Shown here in pieces: positions 54,670 to 62,974 of a stretch of DNA of 64,000 nucleotides (position 1 is its first letter; the number at the start of each line of letters is the position of its first letter). The position numbers and the translations under genes were made by a program. Under the pieces are notes generated by a model that was not told the DNA's origin, made no database searches, and saw only the letters and a program-made list of their open reading frames with translations. Origin of the DNA: Actinotignum timonense (GTDB lineage: Bacteria > Actinomycetota > Actinomycetes > Actinomycetales > Actinomycetaceae); NCBI RefSeq assembly GCF_900155575.1, contig NZ_LT706966.1, positions 1,860,037 through 1,924,036 on the forward strand, written 5' to 3'.

Positions 54670-55320
54670 TTATGCCTGCGAATCTGGCTCCAGGCGCGCC
54701 GAGCGGACCGGCACCTCGGGTAGGTGCCGCTGCGGCAGGGTACGCGGAGTGAAACCCGGCTGGCGGGCTTCGTATTCCTCGATGAGGGAGATATCACGCA
54801 GGGTCAGTGCGATATCATCCAGGCCTTCCATGAGGCGCCAGCGGGTATACGGGTCGATCTCAAAGGGGTAGGTGATATCGGCGCAACGCACCTCGCAGGC
54901 TTCGAGGTCCACGGTCAGCTCCCGGCCCGGCTTTTCTTCTAAAAGTTCCCACAGCCGGCTGGCGGCGTCGTCGCTAATCTGCCCTGCAACCAGGCCCTGT
55001 TTTCCCATATTGCCGCGGAAAATATCACCGAAACGCGGGCTGAGGACGGCGCGGAAGCCGTAGTCTCGTAGCGCCCACACGGCGTGTTCGCGCGAGGATC
55101 CGGTCCCGAAATCGCGCCCGGCCACCAGAATGGAGCCGGCCGCGTACGGGGCCTGGTTGAGGATAAAGGCGGGGTCTTTGCGCCGTTCGTGGAAGAGGGC
55201 GTCCTCGTAGCCGCTTTTGGTGATGCGTTTGAGGTAGCGGGCGGGCAGGATTTGGTCGGTGTCCACCTCGGTTTCGCGCAGGGGGACGCCGATGCCGGTG
55301 TGCTGGGTGAAAATCTCCAC
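54670..55320 (-). CDS. leuD: 3-isopropylmalate dehydratase small subunit
   Basis: A 216-residue aconitase-family small subunit for leucine synthesis. '[39 protein letters not shown]' and '[47 protein letters not shown]' are the signature blocks. It starts 13 bp after leuC. The last ~25 residues are an Arg/Glu/Pro tail. Confidence 0.95.
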   Translation of the reverse strand: MEIFTQHTGIGVPLRETEVDTDQILPARYLKRITKSGYEDALFHERRKDPAFILNQAPYAAGSILVAGRDFGTGSSREHAVWALRDYGFRAVLSPRFGDIFRGNMGKQGLVAGQISDDAASRLWELLEEKPGRELTVDLEACEVRCADITYPFEIDPYTRWRLMEGLDDIALTLRDISLIEEYEARQPGFTPRTLPQRHLPEVPVRSARLEPDSQA

Positions 55321-55333
55321 GGGCGTGTTCTTT

Positions 55334-56746
55334 CTACGCTGTAGGGGCGAGGTCGGCGGGATGGGAAATATGGCCGGTCACCGCGGTAGCGGCGGCCACC
55401 AGCGGAGAAACGAGGTGGGTGCGCCCGCCCGGGCCCTGCCGGCCGCGGAAATTCCGATTCGAGGTCGAAGCGCAGCGCTCCCCCGGGGTGAGCTGGTCCG
55501 GGTTCATGCCCAGGCACATGGAACAGCCCGCATTGCGCCATTCGGCGCCGAAAGCGCGGAAGACTTCGTCCAGGCCTTCAGCTTCGGCCTGGAGGCGCAC
55601 CCGCGCCGATGCCGGCACGATCATGACGCGCAGGTCTTTGGCTTTGTGCCGCCCGCGCCACACCGAGGCAACCGAGCGCAGATCTTCAATGCGACCATTC
55701 GTGCACGAACCGATAAAAACGGTATCCACGTGAATATCACGCATGGGCGTACCCGGCCGCAGGTCCATATAGTCGAGGGCTTCCCGTGCGGCTTGGCGCT
55801 CTTTTTCTTCCGGCAGTGTGTCCGGATTAGGTACGACGCCGGACAGCGGCACCCCCTGCCCGGGATTCGTTCCCCACGTGACAATGGGCTCAATTTCGGA
55901 TGCCTCAAGAACCACTTCGGTATCGAAATGCGCATCCGGATCGCTATACAGCGTGGACCAGTAGGCCACCGCCGCGTCCCAATCCGCCTCGCGCGGGGCG
56001 TGGGGGCGCCCGCGCACGTAGTCCACAGTGGTGGCGTCCGGGGCGACGAGCCCGGCGCGCGCTCCCGCCTCAATGGACATATTGCAGATCGTCATGCGCG
56101 CTTCCATAGACAGCGCCCGGATGGCTTCCCCGCGATATTCAATAATGTGCCCGGATGCTCCATTGGTTCCGATTTTGGCAATGACGGCGAGGATAATGTC
56201 TTTCGCGGTCGTGCCTTCGCGCAGGGTGCCATTGACGGTAATGGCCATATTTTTGAAACGCTGGAGGGGCAGGGTTTGCGTGGCGAGGACATGCTCGACT
56301 TCCGAGGTGCCGATGCCGATCCCGATGGAGCCGAAGGCACCGTGGGTGGAAGTATGGGAATCCCCGCACACAATCGTCATACCCGGTTGGGTCAGGCCCA
56401 GCTGCGGGCCGACCGCGTGAACGATTCCCTGGTCCGCGTGGCCGAGGGAATAGATCGGAATGCCAAATTCCGCAACGTTCGCGCGCAGGGCGTCCACCTG
56501 CTTGCGCGAGGTGGTATTAGCAATAGGGCGATCAATATCGATGGTCGGGACGTTGTGATCTTCCGTGGCGACGGTGCGCTCCGGGCAGCGCACCGGCCGG
56601 CCTTCCAGGCGCAGCCCGTCGAAGGCCTGCGGGCTGGTCACTTCGTGGATGAGATGCAGGTCAATATAGAGGAGGTCCGGCGTGCCTTCCTCGCCACGCC
56701 GAACCAGATGGGCGTCCCAGATTTTATCTGCGAGCGTGCGTCCCAT
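55334..56746 (-). CDS. leuC: 3-isopropylmalate dehydratase large subunit
   Basis: A 470-residue [4Fe-4S] subunit. Iron-sulfur ligands are in '[15 protein letters not shown]' and '[15 protein letters not shown]', and '[34 protein letters not shown]' is a standard motif. ATG at 56746 follows AGGAGGG. Expression is probably controlled by the divergent IclR-type gene through the intergenic palindrome at 56989-57007. A promoter is visible at 56848-56875. Confidence 0.96.
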   Translation of the reverse strand: MGRTLADKIWDAHLVRRGEEGTPDLLYIDLHLIHEVTSPQAFDGLRLEGRPVRCPERTVATEDHNVPTIDIDRPIANTTSRKQVDALRANVAEFGIPIYSLGHADQGIVHAVGPQLGLTQPGMTIVCGDSHTSTHGAFGSIGIGIGTSEVEHVLATQTLPLQRFKNMAITVNGTLREGTTAKDIILAVIAKIGTNGASGHIIEYRGEAIRALSMEARMTICNMSIEAGARAGLVAPDATTVDYVRGRPHAPREADWDAAVAYWSTLYSDPDAHFDTEVVLEASEIEPIVTWGTNPGQGVPLSGVVPNPDTLPEEKERQAAREALDYMDLRPGTPMRDIHVDTVFIGSCTNGRIEDLRSVASVWRGRHKAKDLRVMIVPASARVRLQAEAEGLDEVFRAFGAEWRNAGCSMCLGMNPDQLTPGERCASTSNRNFRGRQGPGGRTHLVSPLVAAATAVTGHISHPADLAPTA

Positions 56747-56847
56747 CTCTACCCTCCTCTTCGTCATTCCGGGGAATTTTCCCGGATTCTTTTTGCGGTT
56801 ACTCTTCTACTCTTCCAACGGTGATCGGTTGTGGTGGTCCGCGGGCT

Positions 56848-56875
56848 AGTTTACCCAGATGCGTCCACATGGCAA
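56848..56875 (-). promoter_or_regulatory. Promoter of leuCD
   Basis: TTGCCA (56870-56875) and TAAACT (56848-56853) are separated by 16 bp on the minus strand, with a leader of ~100 nt. Confidence 0.6.
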
Positions 56876-56988
56876 GATGAAATTCTCACATACTGGACAC
56901 CGCTGCTCATGTGGTGCGACTGCCGCGGGGCTGCGCGCGGCACGTAAAAGGCGCGTCGCTGCGCGCGGCACCACAGTGTGGACATTTG

Positions 56989-57007
56989 CATCTCACTTAT
57001 TGAGATG
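56989..57007. promoter_or_regulatory. IclR-family operator in the leuC/iclR intergenic region
   Basis: A perfect inverted repeat CATCTCA-CTTAT-TGAGATG lies 14-32 bp upstream of the IclR gene start. Placement and symmetry suit autoregulation by LtbR/NdgR-type regulators that also repress leuCD. Confidence 0.6.
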
Positions 57008-57020
57008 AGAAAATCTCGGT

Positions 57021-57782
57021 ATGGTTGATTCTCCTCACGCTCAGCCTGCGCCCGCCCCGGAGGGAAGTGGTGTGGGCGTTCTCGATAAGGCTGCCGCCGT
57101 GCTCGATGCTCTCGAGGCCGGCCCCCAAACATTAGCGCAATTGGTGACCGCCACCCATTTAGCAAGGCCGACGGCGCATCGCCTGGCCGTCGCGCTGGAA
57201 TACCACCGTTTCGTTTCCCGCGATAACGAAGGGCGTTTTTCTTTAGGGCCGCGCCTGGGTGAGCTTTCCTCCGCTACCGGTGAAGATCGCCTTATTGCCG
57301 CGGCGAATCCGGTGCTTATCGCGCTGCGTGACCATACCGGGGAATCTTCTCAGCTTTACCGGCGCCAGGGCGACCAGCGTATTTGCGTGGCGAATGCTGA
57401 ACGTACCATGGGCTTGCGCGATTCCATCCCGGTGGGTGCTTCTCTATCGATGAAGGCCGGCTCTGCAGCTCAGGTGCTGCTTGCCTGGGAGGAGCCCGAT
57501 CAATTGCATCGCGGTTTGCAGGGCGCTTCCTTTACGGCCACGAATCTTTCCGCGGTGCGCCGGCGCGGCTGGGCGCAGAGCGTGGGCGAACGTGAAGCCG
57601 GGGTGGCTTCTATTTCCGCGCCGGTACGCGGGCCGAGCGGGCGGGTTATTGCCGCGGTGTCGATTTCTGGGCCGCTGGAGCGGATGGGCCGCCAGCCCGG
57701 GCGAGTGCATTCGGCTGCGGTGGTGGCCGCAGCTGGCCGCCTCACCGATGTTCTACAAACAACCGAGGGCATTAACGAGTAA
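57021..57782 (+). CDS. IclR family transcriptional regulator (LtbR/NdgR-like)
   Basis: A 253-residue regulator. The N-terminal winged helix is 'LDKAAAVLDALEAGPQTLAQLVTATHLARPTAHRLAVALEYHRFV' (~20-65), and an effector domain covers ~80-245 ('GASLSMKAGSAAQVLLAWEE', 'VASISAPVRGPSGRVIAAVSISGP'). Its position divergent from leuCD is that of LtbR in Corynebacterium and NdgR in Streptomyces, which control leucine and other amino acid genes. The start codon is close to the operator, and no Shine-Dalgarno is present. Confidence 0.9.
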   Translation: MVDSPHAQPAPAPEGSGVGVLDKAAAVLDALEAGPQTLAQLVTATHLARPTAHRLAVALEYHRFVSRDNEGRFSLGPRLGELSSATGEDRLIAAANPVLIALRDHTGESSQLYRRQGDQRICVANAERTMGLRDSIPVGASLSMKAGSAAQVLLAWEEPDQLHRGLQGASFTATNLSAVRRRGWAQSVGEREAGVASISAPVRGPSGRVIAAVSISGPLERMGRQPGRVHSAAVVAAAGRLTDVLQTTEGINE

Positions 57783-57805
57783 AGGTAGTAGCGAGTAGTC
57801 GAATA

Positions 57806-59008
57806 CTATCGCCCGCTGCTGTTCCGGATGGCTCGCTCATATTCGGCGAGGACCAGGGGCACCACCTCCTCCCAGCCGTATCCGGGCGCCACGCTCGCAT
57901 TGTGGTGGGCTATGCGGGTGCGCAGCGCGGTATCCTCCGCCAGGCGGGCCAGCTGCGCGACCATATCCGCATCGGTTTCTGCCAGGAGCGCTGAGCGCCC
58001 GTCCTCCAGGAAATCATCAGCTCCGGTGCCGGCTGGAGAAACAATGGGCAGGCCAGCTGCCCGCGCCTCCAGGGTGGCAATCCCAAAGGCTTCCCGGCGT
58101 GAACTGGTGAGATAGATATCCGCGTGGCGGTAGGCCTCCATGAGCCCGCCCCGGTCCGTGCGGCCGGGAAGATGAAGCCAGCCATTCCCGGGCCCGGAGC
58201 CGTTGCCGGGGTTCCCACGGGCCCGCCCGCGCCGTTCTAATTGGGAGCGCAGCGGGCCATCCCCGTATATGGTGAGGTGAATATCCCGCCCGGTGAGCTG
58301 GCGCGCCCCGGCCACACAATCAATGAGAGCCGCATTGCGTTTGCGCGGGGCCAGGCGCCGCGCTGCCACAACCTCAAGCCGCTCGCCCGAGCCGCCGCTT
58401 GCGCCGGCATCACAGCCGCCCTCTGCACCACCGAGCGCCTCCGCACGCGCGAGGCGATAAGCGGCAACCGCGCGCCACTCCCCCAGATCCACACCATTAG
58501 GAATAACCGCGACATCGCCGCCCACGGCCCGGCATACCTGCCCGGCCACCCACGTGGATACCGCGTTATGAACCACGCCGCGCGCCGTGACCCAGCGCAG
58601 CGGAGCAAGCAGCTTTTCCACCGGATCCAATACACAGTGCCAGGTGACGGTAGCGGGGATACCTTCCGCCGCGGCGATGCGCATCGCGGCCCAGGCAAAA
58701 GGTGACACAACTCCGGCCTGAATATGCACCACATCCGCGCCCCGCATCGAGGCACGCAGCTGGGCGCCGTGCCCCGGGGAGACCGGGAGGCTACCAAAGA
58801 GCGCTGAGGTGATGCGCTGGACGGGAAGGCTCGCCACGATATCGCGATCCGGCGGGCTTCCGGGAGCCGGAGGCGTATCACGCGGGGTGGCGGTGATGAC
58901 CAGCACGCGATGGCCCGCCCCCTGCAAGGCCAAGCCAAGATCCCGGGTTTGAGCTTCAATCCCGCCCAGGCGCGGCAAGAAGCAATCCGAGACGAGCGCA
59001 ATGCGCAT
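57806..59008 (-). CDS. GT4 family glycosyltransferase
   Basis: A 400-residue GT-B glycosyltransferase. The N-terminal 'MRIALVSDCFLPRLGGIEAQTRDLGLALQGAGHRVLVITATP' is the GT4 acceptor domain start, and 'YHADIYLTSS'-type plus 'EAFGIATLEARAAGLPIVSPAGTGADDFL' is the donor-binding EX7E block. A Gly/Ala-rich insertion occurs near residue 200. It may act in envelope glycolipid or glycan synthesis; the acceptor is not determined. It is convergent with the IclR gene with a 23-bp gap. Confidence 0.88.
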   Translation of the reverse strand: MRIALVSDCFLPRLGGIEAQTRDLGLALQGAGHRVLVITATPRDTPPAPGSPPDRDIVASLPVQRITSALFGSLPVSPGHGAQLRASMRGADVVHIQAGVVSPFAWAAMRIAAAEGIPATVTWHCVLDPVEKLLAPLRWVTARGVVHNAVSTWVAGQVCRAVGGDVAVIPNGVDLGEWRAVAAYRLARAEALGGAEGGCDAGASGGSGERLEVVAARRLAPRKRNAALIDCVAGARQLTGRDIHLTIYGDGPLRSQLERRGRARGNPGNGSGPGNGWLHLPGRTDRGGLMEAYRHADIYLTSSRREAFGIATLEARAAGLPIVSPAGTGADDFLEDGRSALLAETDADMVAQLARLAEDTALRTRIAHHNASVAPGYGWEEVVPLVLAEYERAIRNSSGR

Positions 59009-59059
59009 AAGCCCTCACTTTCGCACAGAGATCCCCTCACGGCGGAGCTCCTTGGCCGG

Positions 59060-59082
59060 CTACCCCACCGGTGGCGGGGTAG
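59060..59082. terminator. Hairpin ahead of the glycosyltransferase start
   Basis: CTACCCC pairs with GGGGTAG (59060-59066 and 59076-59082), with CACC/GGTG inside. It resembles the hairpin at 17976-17996. Confidence 0.4.
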
Positions 59083-59170
59083 GTGCGGCGTCGTTCCTTT
59101 TCCTAGCGTCAGCTTAGCGCCCGCCTCCGACAGAAAAAGACCACTCGAAATTTTTAAAACGGAATGCTCT

Positions 59171-59198
59171 TTGCCTGGGCGCTCCCGGGCCTTAAACT
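59171..59198 (+). promoter_or_regulatory. Promoter of def (leaderless)
   Basis: TTGCCT (59171-59176) and TAAACT (59193-59198) are 16 bp apart, and the ATG begins 5 nt after the -10 box. Confidence 0.65.
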
Positions 59199-59203
59199 AA
59201 AGC

Positions 59204-59761
59204 ATGGCTATTCTTCCTATTTACATCACCGGCGATCCCGTTCTGCATCGTCCGGCCCAGCCCATTACGGAATTTAACGAGGAACTGGCTCAGCTGGTCG
59301 AAGATATGTATGAGACCACCGTTGCCGCTCCCGGGGTGGGGCTGGCCGGGCCGCAGGTGGGCATTGGCAAACAGATTTTTGTGTGGGTTTACGCCGATCA
59401 GGATGAGGCTCCCGAGCGCGGCGTTGCCATTAATCCCACGTTGTTTATTGAACCTGTTAATCCGGATGAAGAGCCTTTCGAAGAAGGATGCCTATCCTTC
59501 CCCGGCGAACAGTATCCCCTGGCGCGCTCCCCGCACGCTTTGCTACGGGCGCAAAACGAAAAGGGCGAGCATTACGAAATTGAGGCAACCGGGTGGTTCG
59601 CTCGTATTCTCCAGCATGAATACGACCATTTGACCGGGCATTTGTACGTGGATCGGCTCACCGGGCGCGAGGAAGCCGCGGCCAAGCGGGCCAAGCGTGA
59701 GCACGGTTGGGGCAAGAAGGGAAATACCTGGCTGCCCGGGCGTGACAACCTCGAAGATTAG
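59204..59761 (+). CDS. def: Peptide deformylase
   Basis: A 185-residue metalloprotease that removes the formyl group from nascent chains. All three motifs are present: 'GVGLAGPQVG' (~45), 'EGCLSFPG' (~97) and 'LQHEYDHLTGHL' (~140). A basic C-terminal tail ('AKREHGWGKKGNTWLPGRDNLED') is of the actinobacterial kind. The start coincides with a predicted leaderless promoter. Confidence 0.96.
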   Translation: MAILPIYITGDPVLHRPAQPITEFNEELAQLVEDMYETTVAAPGVGLAGPQVGIGKQIFVWVYADQDEAPERGVAINPTLFIEPVNPDEEPFEEGCLSFPGEQYPLARSPHALLRAQNEKGEHYEIEATGWFARILQHEYDHLTGHLYVDRLTGREEAAAKRAKREHGWGKKGNTWLPGRDNLED

Positions 59762-59830
59762 TCTTTTCGCTCCCGCGCACCAGCGGCGCGGACTCCCATT
59801 CATTTTTTGTTCATATTTCGGTAACGTGAG

Positions 59831-60880
59831 ATGGATATTTTTGGCGACATGATTGCACCCCAGCCCAGCTCCTCGGCCCGCACCGTGGCGGTGTGCGCGG
59901 ATGGGCTGGGGCGCAATCGTGCCCTGAATAACCTCATTATCGAGATGCTGGAACGCGGACACGCCACCTGCGCCACGCTTCTGGTGGCGGCTCCCGCGGC
60001 GGATCATGCCCTGCGTGCTTTGGCGGCCGTGGGTATCGATCCGGGGCGGATTTTGCTTGGTTTCGCTATTAGTTCGCAGGGGCCCGGGGCTCCGTGGCGC
60101 GCCGTCGGCCCGCATGCCTCAAGTTTGACGGACCGCGGCGGGCGTTACCTTTCCGCGGAAGAAAGCGCCGCTCCCCCGCAGCTCGTGCGCGAAGATATTC
60201 TCACGGAATTGGCCGCGCAATTCTCCTGGATGGAGGATCGCGGGTATCGGCCGGCGGGTATTGCCGGGCCGCGCTACGGTCGCGATTTTCGCGGGCGCGG
60301 CCTGGTGATTGATTGTGCGCTGGAATTTTGCGCGCGTGTTGGGGTACCGCTGCGTTACGCGCGCCGGGGTGATCCGCTTGTGGCGGCCTCGCGTTACCTG
60401 GCGGAGCTTGGTGCAAAGCTCGGGGAAGGTGCGGCGCGGCACGCGAACTCCGGTACCGATGCGGATGTGGTAGCTGCGCACGCGCGGCGCGTGGAACGTG
60501 CGGATGCTCTTGGGGTGCTTCTTCCAAACGACGTCGTTTTCTTCCCACCCGAGTTCCCCGCCGAAAGTTACGGGGAATTACGCCATGTTTACCTTTCAGC
60601 TTTGGAGGAATGCGCCGGTCCGGCGATCCAGGTGGTATTCACTCCGGCCCGCGAGGATAGCGGAGCGGGGCGCGGGGAATGGGAAACCCGGCTGATGCGC
60701 GATCCCTCATTCTTGCGGGCAGTGGCAAGGGCGCGGTGTGCTGATGCGCAAGGGATATCTACGGTGCCGGCTGGTAGTAAGGCCACGTTGAAATTTGTTG
60801 AAGGTAAGCCCGTGGCAGCGAGTGACACCGGATTTGACGATGATGTTATGTACAACGTGATTGATGACATGCGTAAATGA
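59831..60880 (+). CDS. ChbG/YdjC-like protein without metal-binding residues
   Basis: A 349-residue protein with the overall ChbG/YdjC (carbohydrate deacetylase) pattern. 'AVCADGLGRNRALNNLIIEMLERGHATCATLLVAAPAADHAL' matches the ADDFG..N.GI...H..G..TS.SLM block, followed by 'SLTDRGGRYLSAEE' and 'ILTELAAQFSWMEDRGYRPAGIAGP'. The metal ligands are missing: ADDFG reads ADGLG (residues 23-27), GLHLNLT is replaced by 'LGFAISS', and the (D)SHxH loop by 'IAGPRYG'. It is therefore probably a non-catalytic relative. There is no convincing Shine-Dalgarno. It lies 69 bp after def. Confidence 0.68.
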   Translation: MDIFGDMIAPQPSSSARTVAVCADGLGRNRALNNLIIEMLERGHATCATLLVAAPAADHALRALAAVGIDPGRILLGFAISSQGPGAPWRAVGPHASSLTDRGGRYLSAEESAAPPQLVREDILTELAAQFSWMEDRGYRPAGIAGPRYGRDFRGRGLVIDCALEFCARVGVPLRYARRGDPLVAASRYLAELGAKLGEGAARHANSGTDADVVAAHARRVERADALGVLLPNDVVFFPPEFPAESYGELRHVYLSALEECAGPAIQVVFTPAREDSGAGRGEWETRLMRDPSFLRAVARARCADAQGISTVPAGSKATLKFVEGKPVAASDTGFDDDVMYNVIDDMRK

Positions 60881-61342
60881 CGCGCTCTTCGCGGGTAAGT
60901 AGATAGAAATGGTTGCTAATACCCGGAATTTCGCTTTCTACGCCAACAGAGAATCCGGGCGACCATGCACCGCAGGCAAACCCGTGGGTAGACACGTCAA
61001 AGTGGGCGTCCCGAACCTTGTAGGCACCACAGTGCACATTCAGGACGGGGCTGCTGTTGCTGTAACTTTGATTTCGGACAAACGCGGCGACCTTCCCGCC
61101 AGAGCCTCATGGATCTCACTAACTTCAATAGTCACACCAGCACCTGCTGGGGTGGTATGTGTTTTCAGAGCTGTACTGCACTTGTCGTACATGCGAAGTA
61201 CATCCCGGAAAAACATGCCCTCCTCGCCGGCGCGGCGGTCGGCTAGGCGGGACAGTGAGGCAAAGTGTGAGTCCGGGACATCGCCTCCCACAGGATGTGC
61301 GTAAGAGACACAGAACCGCCCCGAAACGGTGCTCTCCCGCAC
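60846..61342 (-). pseudogene. Decayed or frameshifted reading frame, unknown family
   Basis: Two adjacent minus-strand frames look like parts of one protein. The first (61342 to 61040) ends 'SEIKVTATAAPS'; the second (61037 to 60846) runs 'VHCGAYKVRDAHFDVSTHGFACG..' to '..FYLLTREERVIYACHQS'. Adding one C to the CCCC run near 61050 would join them as '..VTATAAPVLNVHCGAYK..'. There is no clear upstream start or Shine-Dalgarno, and G+C at codon third positions seems lower than in neighbouring genes. The 3' end overlaps the ChbG-like gene by 35 bp. I do not recognise the family; it may be a remnant of a mobile element beside the tRNAs. Confidence 0.4.
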
Positions 61343-61485
61343 ACTTTGTTTGCGGGACGCGGTTCAGGGTAGTTCCGGGCCGGATCCAAGCCAACGACAC
61401 GCCGTCATTAGCAACTATTTTTGTCTATTAACCCTCCACCTCCCTACATTCTCATCCTAGAGGCTGCGGCTGAGCTGAGACGACT

Positions 61486-61517
61486 CAAGGCGGGAAAACC
61501 GAAGCTTTCCCGCCTTG
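61486..61517 (-). terminator. Terminator of the tRNA-Gln/Glu transcript
   Basis: A perfect 12-bp stem (61486-61497 and 61506-61517) starts 6 bp beyond the tRNA-Glu 3' end. Confidence 0.75.
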
Positions 61518-61522
61518 TACTG

Positions 61523-61595
61523 TACCCCGTACCGGATTTGAACCGGTGTTACCGCCGTGAGAGGGCGACGTCCTAGGCCGCTAGACGAACGGGGC
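61523..61595 (-). tRNA. tRNA-Glu (anticodon CTC)
   Basis: A 73-nt cloverleaf. The acceptor GCCCCGT pairs with ACGGGGT, with a terminal G-U pair. The anticodon loop is CTCTCAC (anticodon CTC). CCA is not fully encoded (A73 is followed by CAG). Confidence 0.95.
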
Positions 61596-61620
61596 CTATG
61601 AGGATGCCGAAGCATCATCG

Positions 61621-61692
61621 CTGGGGTACCAGGACTCGAACCTAGAATGGATGAACCAGAATCACCTGTGTTGCCAATTACACCATACCCCA
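61621..61692 (-). tRNA. tRNA-Gln (anticodon CTG)
   Basis: A 72-nt cloverleaf beginning TGGGGTA. The anticodon loop is TTCTGGT (anticodon CTG), the T-loop TTCGAGT, and the acceptor closes as TACCCCA with G73. It lies 25 bp upstream of tRNA-Glu in the same transcript. Confidence 0.95.
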
Positions 61693-61740
61693 AGGGTGTG
61701 GACCTCAGAATCGTTACGTTCCCGAGGACGACAGATAAAG

Positions 61741-61769
61741 AGCTTAGTGGAATCTCCTCAAGCTAGCAA
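61741..61769 (-). promoter_or_regulatory. Promoter of tRNA-Gln/Glu
   Basis: TTGCTA (61764-61769) and TAAGCT (61741-61746) are separated by 17 bp, ~50 bp upstream of tRNA-Gln. Confidence 0.6.
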
Positions 61770-61907
61770 ATCCGCTGGACGTGTGACGCACCACGTTCTC
61801 GGCCCGCGTTAGTTCAGGCGGCACACCCGTTCAAACTGCACCCCGCGCCGGTGCAAACGGCCGGCCAGCGCGAACTACACCCGCGCAAGCGATGCCGAAA
61901 CCCGCCA

Positions 61908-62948
61908 CTACCATTCACACACGCGGCCCTGCCGCTCGGCTTCCTCCCGCAATGACTCCGGCACCCGCAGCCAGATACGCGAACCGGGAGTGCAACCGGT
62001 GAGCATCGTATATCCATCGCAGGCGGGCAGCGAAGAAAACATGGCGCGCACAGCCCCGGCGATGGTGATGTCCACGGCGTCGTAGTCGCGGCGGGCCCGC
62101 GTCCAATTAACCGTGTACGTATCCAGGCCGTCAAGGGTCTCCGGGCTCCACATCCGATCCAGGGGGATCCGGAGCGGGTAGCGTTCAACCAGCGTGACCC
62201 AGTCAGCCGCAGTGACAATCCGGTAGATCCGCGACTGATCCGGCTGCGCCGCATCCGGGAGGTCGGTAGCGAGCAGGTGGGAGCGCGGGTAGTCGCCGGC
62301 GTCGTCGCCGAAAAACGACCAGGTGCTGGAAAACTCCCCGAGGGAGTGACCGGTGAAGAACTCGCCCACGTCGAAACTGAGGTAGCTGAAGGCGAGATAG
62401 TCTTCCGGGCGTGCCGGACTATCCGCCGGGCCGAGGATCTCGATGATTTGCGAACTGATATCCCAGCCGAGCGGCCTACGGCTGCGGCGCGCGCGGTGGC
62501 TGCGGCGGCGGCTGGGCAGCGCGACCTCGTGGAAGCGCAACTGCTGGGGCGCGAAGCCAGCTTCCCATTCGGGTGGAATGCGCTGCTGAAGTGCAGAATC
62601 CAGCGAAGCGGCATCGCGCGCACTCAACGCCCAATCCGAGGCAAGAACGCGCTCAATATCCGCGTTAAAAGCAAAATGGATGGAGAACTCCCCCAGCGCC
62701 AGATTCGCGCGCTGGAAACGCCCCAGCTCAGCTACCGGCCAGGATGGTTGGGGATTTTCCGCACCGCATAGCTCCACCCGCGGGACGCACTCCACGCTGC
62801 CATCATCCATGGTGAGGGGCTCGAAGAAGATCCGGCCGCCTGCGCCCGCAGCTACCCGCTCCCAGGCCCTTCCCCAGGCACGCAGGTAGGTTCCCGGCGC
62901 GGGAAAAAACGCGGCGGGCCGCGGCGGCGGCGTCGTACTTACCACCAT
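61908..62948 (-). CDS. Hypothetical protein between gltX and the tRNAs
   Basis: A 346-residue soluble protein that I do not recognise. It has a Pro-rich N-terminus ('STTPPPRPAAFFPAPGTYL'), frequent Trp and Phe, and a basic patch 'SRRRSHRARRSRRPLGWD' near residue 150. A segment 'WVTLVERYPLRIPLDRMW..NWTRARRDYDAVDITIAGAVRAMF' in the last third looks like a folded core. There is no signal peptide or membrane span. GGAGG lies 6 nt before the ATG at 62948; the GTG one codon upstream is less well placed. It lies 26 bp after gltX and is probably co-transcribed. Confidence 0.78.
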   Translation of the reverse strand: MVVSTTPPPRPAAFFPAPGTYLRAWGRAWERVAAGAGGRIFFEPLTMDDGSVECVPRVELCGAENPQPSWPVAELGRFQRANLALGEFSIHFAFNADIERVLASDWALSARDAASLDSALQQRIPPEWEAGFAPQQLRFHEVALPSRRRSHRARRSRRPLGWDISSQIIEILGPADSPARPEDYLAFSYLSFDVGEFFTGHSLGEFSSTWSFFGDDAGDYPRSHLLATDLPDAAQPDQSRIYRIVTAADWVTLVERYPLRIPLDRMWSPETLDGLDTYTVNWTRARRDYDAVDITIAGAVRAMFSSLPACDGYTMLTGCTPGSRIWLRVPESLREEAERQGRVCEW

Positions 62949-62974
62949 CACGGCCCTCCCCGTCAGTCTCTCAA

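Noticed and set aside
60909-61304. A 131-codon + strand frame next to the tRNAs
   Set aside because: It is the antisense of the more protein-like minus-strand fragments and lacks a ribosome site.
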